Assembly: GCA_033782935.1 (NCBI GenBank)
Contig: JAWQEG010000082.1
Span: forward strand, 2,788,501-2,852,500
Direction of reading: 5' to 3'
From: Petrolisthes cinctipes
Lineage: Eukaryota > Arthropoda > Malacostraca > Decapoda > Porcellanidae
DNA length: 64,000 bases
Under the pieces are notes generated by a model that was given only the letters and a program-made list of their open reading frames with translations, did not search any database and had not been told where the DNA came from. Shown in pieces: positions 57,477-64,000 of the stretch. A program made the translations under genes and the position numbers. The stretch's first letter is position 1; each line of letters starts with the position of its first letter.

Positions 57477-58202
57477 ATGGCTACTCCTCCACAATCTCCT
57501 ACTGTCTCTGCTCTTTTAACAACTTCTTCTAACCCCACTACCTCTCATATGCAAGCAATGAGAATTTTACCCACCCACAATTATTCAAAGTACTATACGG
57601 GAGATAATCCAAGATATGGGATTCATCTCTTCTTGCGTCATTTGGAGGATGTGTTAAACCAAGCGAATATAGAGCAGGACGCACATAAGATAAGATTCGT
57701 GAGAGAGCATATTGCACCAGATAGTCCAGCCAGTTATATATTAACTACAAGTGTTTTTTCTAATCCAAAGAATTTAACGTCATATGCTACATTCAGACAG
57801 TCACTTATTGATGTTTTTGGGGATGGTAAACTCCATAATTTATTATCATGGGTTCAGAGAATAATTAAAACTAAGGCAGACAACATAAATACAAGTGAAC
57901 CAGCACAAGCACTTGCACTATCAGGGTCTCTAGCTTTAAATTCGAAGGAATCTTGTATCATACATCGTGAATTACAGATTACTCAATCCAAGGGTACGAA
58001 GATTTTTAATTTTGATGCCACACCTACTCAAAGGGAATCACAGGGAAAACGTTGCAAACACTGTAACGAAAGTAATCATAAATACAGTCATTTACAGGAG
58101 TCAAAGTTGCATTCCTTAGATGAATGCATGATCCTTAACAGAATGAAACGGGACTGGCACAATCGAAACATGATGTATGAAACGAGACCGCCACAATATT
58201 AA
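57477..58202 (+). pseudogene. Second gypsy gag
   Basis: 241-codon frame from MATPPQSPTVSALL. A gag-like helical domain (ILPTHNYSKYYTGDNPRYGIHLFLRHLEDVLNQ, then SYATFRQSLIDVFGDG) covers about residues 35-130. Near residue 200, CKHCNESNHKYSHL resembles a CCHC knuckle with the last Cys lost. The frame ends at TAA 58200, before the protease. It is the only long intact frame in this element. Confidence 0.7.
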
Positions 58203-61200
58203 AACGTCCCGAAAATATAACATTAGGCCCTGTCGTCGCATTTACCAATAATATACTATAATTCCCTGTCCTAGTATCACATAGTAACACCCCCTTAATG
58301 ATAGACACAGGCGCCGCAGTTTCCTTGTTATCGGATAATTCCTTCAACAAATTGAGCAAATTAGGTCCCCAGCGGCATTTATAAACCAAGATTGAACAGG
58401 TGACATAGAATTGTCAACCATGACAGGCAATAAATTACAGGTCTTAGGGACACTAACCCTTCCTGTATGGTTAGCCAAGGGAACTAACCATATTCATAAT
58501 GAATTTTATATAATACGAAATTATAAACTAGGTTTATCATACCTTATGAAACAAACCATAATAATAAACCCTAAACATAAAATAATACATTTTAGGAATT
58601 AATGTATTCCAATACAGGATTGTCCAGGCCAATATATAAGTCCAGGTAATGTTAACCCTATACGTATTGAAAATGAGGGAAATAACTCCATTATCATAAA
58701 GGCCATTGCTGCATATAATATTATATTAACTCCGAATTTCGTCTATAAATTCAAGGTAAAGCTTCCATCTCATGTACAGCCACAAACTACCATTCTATCC
58801 TTAATAGAACTAGTAAAATAATATATAACCAGGGATTAATTTACTTAACTAATGTAAACAGTGAAAATGTCACTGATATTATTAATAAACCATCTACCAA
58901 TATTCATGTAAAAAAAAGGAACATATCTATGTGATCTGTACATATGGAAGTTAGACCAAATACCACAAGGAAATATTGTACCGGTTCTTACCGAAGGATA
59001 AATAGATAGTCACGTAAGGGAGCAACTTAGAAATTTTGTCAGTGGACGCGATTTTCCACTTTATCGTGATAATCTCATCACTATACTAGCCACATATTGA
59101 AATGCGATTGCCCTACCTGGTGAATTATTAGGCAAAAATATACCATTACTCTAACATCTCCTTAACCCATTTACTCGAGCATATAGACTACCGTCCTGCA
59201 TAGTACGCAGAAAGTTGTAAACGAAATATTAAATGAAATGATGGATGAAGGCATTATTAAGAATTCTAACTCCCATTTTTACAGCCCAATGTTTTTGGTT
59301 TCAAGAAAGAAATAATGGTGATTTTAGGCCAGTCATTGATTGCAAAAAAAAAAAAAAAAAAAAAAAAAAATGCTACATTAAAGATAAATATTCCCTCCCT
59401 CCTTTAAGATGTTTTGTCTAACATTGGTGAAACAAAACCTATGATATTCTCCACATTACACTTGGTCAGTGGAAACTGGCAAGTAACATTAGATGATAAA
59501 AGTCAACCCATTACGACATTTAATAATTCCCATGGTTATTCTGAATACATTCGTAAACCATTTGGGTTATGTAATGCTTCATCCACATTTCAGCATATGA
59601 TCAATTTTCGTATTGGTTTTATTAATTACGTAGTCATCGCTAATCTCAACGATTTGATTATTTTCTAGAGACGTACATTCATAGTAAGTAACTATAAAAA
59701 AAGTTATACAGAGATTACATTAGGTAGGCCTCAAACTTTAAATGTCTATGTCTCATTTTCTTACCAGGAAATTATAATTTTAGGTTATACATTAACCGCC
59801 ACTGTGCTCCATACACAATCTGATAAAATACGAGCAATGAGAGTATTCACTATTCTAAATAAATGTTACTAACATAAAATCATTCTTGGGCTTATGTTCT
59901 TATATAGAATCTTTGTAAAGTATTTTCCCAAGTAACTAAACACCTAAATAAACCCCTCGAGAAAGATACAAATTTTGTATGGATGCCAGAAAAACAGCTA
60001 AGCTTTGAATTATTAAAGGTTAATTAATGTAAGCTTCAATTCTTACGTTCCCAAATATTCATTGTCTTTTATGAAGTGTACAGATGCTTCTTTAGTAGGC
60101 TAAGGCGCTGTACTTATGTAAGAGGTAGCAATGGGTCTATGTCAGGTATGTACTTATGCTTAGAGAATATTAAGTAAGCAGATAACTCGTTACTCTGTAA
60201 CAAAACAGGAAACTTAAAGCAATATTATGGGCACTTCGTACTTTTAGAGAAATCGTATTAGGCTATCCTTTACATGTTTTCGCAAATTATCAAACGATCC
60301 TTGGCTTACTATAACCTCAAACCCTAACGGGAAAATTAGCCAGATAATGTCTAACAATTCAGGAACTTCTCTCTCATATTGATATTAACTATCTTTTAGG
60401 ACGATTAAATAAAGTAGTAGATCCCTTAAACAGTCATCTTGTCCTTTTAGTTCCGAGTACACCCATGGACTTTGACCTTAATGCGGTTCGTAAACATTAG
60501 CAAACAATTCTATGATGAATGTAATAAAATATTCATTAAAAACTGAGGATGAAAATAATGGCCCAGAATTACCCAGTCACTTAAATATATTTTCCCTTCA
60601 TGATGATATTATTTACAGAAAACTTAGGAAACGTGACGTAAAAAACCAATCAAATAGTGATACAACAAATAATGATTCCCTCAGTATTAATTACCCTTAT
60701 ATCATAAGGCAGTTGGACATCCTGGGAGAGATAGGTACCTGACCACTCTCCATACAATATACTATTAGCATAAACTAAGGGTAGATGATGAAACACATAT
60801 ATCGCTCAGTGCGAAGCATGCAATGCAAATAAAGGCCATATATTTGGACCTGTTCCATGACGGGAATCCCTAATCCTGGACGAATCATGGGACGTAGTAG
60901 GAATAGATCTACTTTCCTTACTAATTTCGAATCAGGACGCAAATAAGTTATTACCAATGGTTAACCATTTTCTAGATATTTGGTGGCGGCACCACTACGA
61001 TAAAAACCGCAAAGGTAAGTGCACATACATATAAAAACCAAATTTATATGACCATATACATGTCCCAATATTATAAAGAAATCTGATTTCTACGACATTA
61101 AGCAAACGTTTGTATTACCATATCTCCCAGCATCTAATGGGTTAACATAACGGCACAACCGTAACATACTAGAAGTACTTCGTGGCACAGAAACAAGGAA

Positions 61201-61750
61201 AATCCTTCCACATGGGAAGACTGCATCGATATGACGGTCAATAAACACTACAAAATACGGAAATAAAGGAAAAAACTCCACATGAAATACTATATGGCGT
61301 ATGGATACGTCTTTCATATGATATAAAATTGCCACACGGAATCCATGCTACAACGTGGACAACTACGCTGAACGACAGTGAGTTGCATTTCAACAATTTC
61401 ATCATGATGTACAAAACGATCTATAGGCTTGCATGGATATAATGCGTGATCGCCGACATAACAAAACAAATTATGAGCTTGCATGGAAATATTGCGTAAT
61501 CGCCGACATAATAAAGCATATAACTCAATATGTTCACTCCAAGTGATAACGGGTACCCGATCGAATCTTCACACTTCTTTAGTAGGTAATAAACCTATAA
61601 TAAAGCATAATTTTACCAGGCGGTTGATATTGTTTATGTAAAGAGAATAAAGAAATTGGTAAAAAGCGCGCAAAAACCCAACATCCACAATAAAACCAAT
61701 CAATATCTCTTGAACATTAACAATTTCCTCTTCCTAGTAATGTTATCCCT
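58203..61750 (+). pseudogene. Second gypsy pol: protease, RT, RNase H, integrase remnants
   Basis: Protease: PLMIDTGAAVSLLS with DTG at 58304-58312, then the 58411-58602 frame (TGNKLQVLGTLTLPVW, EFYIIRNYKLG). RT: MDEGIIKNS-like at 59240, DFRPVID (59320), a 29-30 base A-run at 59345-59373, then LVSGNWQVTLDD, YIRKPFGLCNASSTFQHMINF and NLNDLIIF where the YxDD box belongs, so the catalytic Asp pair is damaged. RNase H: TDAS near 60085. Integrase: QCEACNANKG (about 60810), DVVGIDLL (about 60895) and VNHF. Dozens of stops. Order is the ordinary gypsy one, unlike the element at 21565-35070. Confidence 0.75.
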
Positions 61751-61832
61751 ACTATTGATGATAATAATATAAACAATTATAAACAAAAAACTCCGATCGG
61801 TTTCCAATGAAATATAATAATTTTTCTTACGG

Positions 61833-62003
61833 ATGTGGCCCACATCAACCTATATAACGGTTTTCATATCTATACTCGCGGCGGCTACAAGCTCCGACGA
61901 ACTGCATCAAGCAGATAAAGATGACGTCTACATTCCGAGAGCTCTCGTTTCCAATTTTATCAAACAGTTGAAAAGAAAAAAGGAAATAATAAAATATTGG
62001 TGA
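61833..62003 (+). pseudogene. Signal-peptide-like ORF, possible env N-terminus
   Basis: 56 codons from ATG 61833. A short polar start, a hydrophobic core (ITVFISILAAA) and a small-residue cleavage-like TSS precede a charged segment ending in KQLKRKKEIIKYW. Position after pol and before the 3' LTR, with about 2 kb available, fits the envelope gene of errantivirus-like gypsy elements. No conserved env motif was found, so this is a suggestion only. Confidence 0.4.
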
Positions 62004-63952
62004 CGAACGCTATGATCACTATTTCTTTACAAGGTATCTGACTTATTACACATATTTTCTGCCATTGAGCAGTGGGTACAGATAAGGTATTTAATGATAC
62101 ACTAGTTTGGTGTGACGGGTATCACACAATTGAATTTACCTATTCAAATGCATTATATTCTGTAATGTCCTTTCACCATTGGGCTCCCTAGGAATGAATT
62201 CAGCGACTCAGGTAATATTGCTCGCTTATTATACAAAAATATAATGGCTTAGAGCCATCATCACAGCCCAGAGCATGATTTGGATATTTTAAGCGGAATT
62301 TCATGAGCACTATTTAGTAATACTTAGATAGTAGTATACAAGCATTATCCCATAAATAAAAAAGTTGCGGGACAAGCCGTTGCAAATCAGGATAAGATAA
62401 CGTAACAGGTATATACTGTATTAGAGTATAAATCATTGCACATAAATTAAATACGATTTATATAACTTTACATGATCAACGAATGAAAAGAACTACATAT
62501 ATGGAATAATCATATCATATTTTAGGCTTCTATTTATTTCTGTGAATTAGCAGGAAATGAATTGCAGGTGAGGAACAGAGAGAAATGACAACCATTTATT
62601 TATTAAGAGAGTATTTATTGCGAGTAAGGTAAGATCAACTCACAATTATTACCATTCCAACAACTACGAAATGTAATGGTATAATCAATGATGAAATACC
62701 ATCTTACTTATTCTCTTCATACACCTACTTGGTATATTATTATACATTCATGCGTAGTATATTAATAAAAGATCATAATCCCATTATTATTCACATAAAA
62801 GGTAAAATGTTTTTCCCAAGCTACGTACTTCACCAATTCCCTATGAAAATGGAAGTAATCCTTTAACATTCGATTTTCATCCAATAAGTATTATACTTAG
62901 TGATGTGTCATCAGTGACACACAACACTTCAAGTGCCATGTTGCATATCTTCATATATGTTTGTCTTGCATATTTCGTTGCATTTAAGTTGCATATAAAT
63001 CTCCTAAGGATGCAAAATCTCCACTTGCTTGGAATCAAAGTAATACTACTCAAGCCCTATATGCATGTACATTCATATCTATTACTAATCAATCTCTCTT
63101 TTCATCATCAATTTTAATTTCCACTATCTATACTTACCTGCTGATACACAATTAACATTAATTTACCCTAATCACACTACACATGGTATGGTTAAAGGCT
63201 ACTATAAAGAAACGGACTCATAGGAAATACGATCCAAGGGAATCGTTACCTTGCCTAATAAACATAAACTTGCTTGAAAACATGACATAATCTTTTCCAC
63301 CTTTCAACATATTTCATTTAAAGTCGACTTGTTTAACATCTCCTAATTATCAGTTGTTTCGGGAAAAGTGCAACTATTATGTTATTCAAGAGAATAGGAT
63401 TCAATCATCCTTATTATATAATTTGATTCCTCCATATATTGATCAAAATAAAACTGAGTACCAATGTTTATTATCCACTGTCTTATCTTTCTGCCATGTA
63501 CTTTCATATTTATGTATTGTATAAGACAGTCTACTATACTATTTTTGTATTGTATAAGAACGAACTATCGAGGTATCCTGAATTATCTTGTATTGAAAAG
63601 AATAGGACTGTTATTTCACAGCCTCAACATAGCAACACGGCCCCCCTCATTAATGTGTGAACCTTTAGCATAGGTTAGCTTATATACACACAATAACATG
63701 CACCTAGCTAAACACATTAATTTTAAGATGATTTTTATGTGACAATGTATTAATATTCATGTATTAATGATACTATCTATGTTCATTTATGTACAAGGTG
63801 TGCCGATGTCTTAATGTCTATTTTTAGGTTACTATACATGTCTTCATTGTTAATATTTTAGTTATCATGTACCCTACCAACATTGTGAACTGGCCTTCTA
63901 TTAAATAAAGCGTTAACGCCTGGAGGGCCAGGCTGGTAGTGTGGCAGAGCGA
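62004..63952. other. Non-coding or decayed region before the 3' LTR
   Basis: AT-rich with only short frames (62905-63117 and 63439-63660, both unrecognised). A GC-rich GCCTGGAGGGCCAGGCTGG at about 63918-63936 lies just before the LTR and could form a hairpin; a purine stretch here may serve as second-strand primer site. Confidence 0.5.
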
Positions 63953-64000
63953 TGTACAAGACGCCTTCTTACAACAACATGTAACATAAACAAACCTTTC
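63953..64000 (+). repeat. Start of the 3' LTR of the second gypsy
   Basis: 48 bp identical to 56069-56116, cut by the window end. Confidence 0.9.

Larger units (their letters stand above)
56069..64000 (+). mobile_element. Second gypsy-type LTR element, heavily decayed, running off the window
   Basis: The first 48 bp (TGTACAAGACGCC...AAACCTTTC) recur exactly at 63953-64000, defining the starts of two LTRs 7.9 kb apart. Between them lie a gag frame, protease, RT, RNase H and integrase remnants in normal gypsy order, then about 2 kb with a signal-peptide-like ORF. Stops are very frequent after 58200. Confidence 0.85.

Noticed and set aside
62905..63660. Small hydrophobic frames as membrane genes
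   Set aside because: Short, AT-driven and inside a decayed LTR element; no motif supports them.

Overview
This window is a dense deposit of transposable elements and simple repeats from an animal nuclear genome. I found no intact host gene, no tRNA or rRNA gene and no CRISPR array. The mixture suggests an invertebrate, plausibly an arthropod and perhaps a malacostracan crustacean: long (TG)n, (GA)n, (CT)n and TATCTG/TATG minisatellites, non-LTR retrotransposons of I-like, CR1-like and RTE-like types, Ty3/gypsy elements, Tc1/mariner, hAT and TTAA-flanked MITEs. The organism assignment is inference only. Almost every long reading frame belongs to a mobile element and almost all carry stops or frameshifts.

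Layout. 1-617: minus-strand RTE-like fragment. 625-9190: an AT-rich tandem array split by a full-length I-like LINE (LINE A, 1602-6214, 15-bp target duplication, one nonsense codon in ORF2); part of the array recurs inverted at 8676-9111. 10195-15395: CR1-like LINE E, whose endonuclease is split by a 1.68-kb TIR transposon (11294-12970). 15520-17931: a decayed mariner-like element containing four separate tandem amplifications and a TTAA MITE. 18989-21003: a non-autonomous hAT element and three copies of a TA-flanked MITE (MITE-T).

21233-38654 is a nested stack. A TATCTG/TATG minisatellite was split by a gypsy element (21565-35070) and by CR1-like LINE C1 (35112-38148, minus). The gypsy 5' LTR was split by I-like LINE B2 (23042-28835), and the upstream edge of B2 by 5'-truncated LINE B1 (21749-23041). 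The gypsy has the order gag - protease - integrase - RT - RNase H, a copia-like order on a gypsy polymerase as in Gmr1-type elements, and its LTRs are almost identical.

38655-40130: Tc1-type transposon with 105-bp inverted repeats and a doubly inactivated transposase. 40805-41616: a pile-up of TTAA MITEs, one interrupted by MITE-T. 42311-50090: LINE C2 (minus), with PHD-finger LINE D (45551-49936, plus) inserted in its 5' region. 50616-51860: MITEs and the end of another LINE. 52200-55490: LINE C3, again bounded by TG-rich minisatellite. 55763-56068: two MITEs. 56069-64000: a second, heavily decayed gypsy-type element with a signal-peptide-like ORF after pol; its 3' LTR begins at 63953 and runs off the window.

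The features interact as parasites of one another. Target duplications, paralogous empty sites inside tandem repeats, and nesting order together give a relative insertion history.
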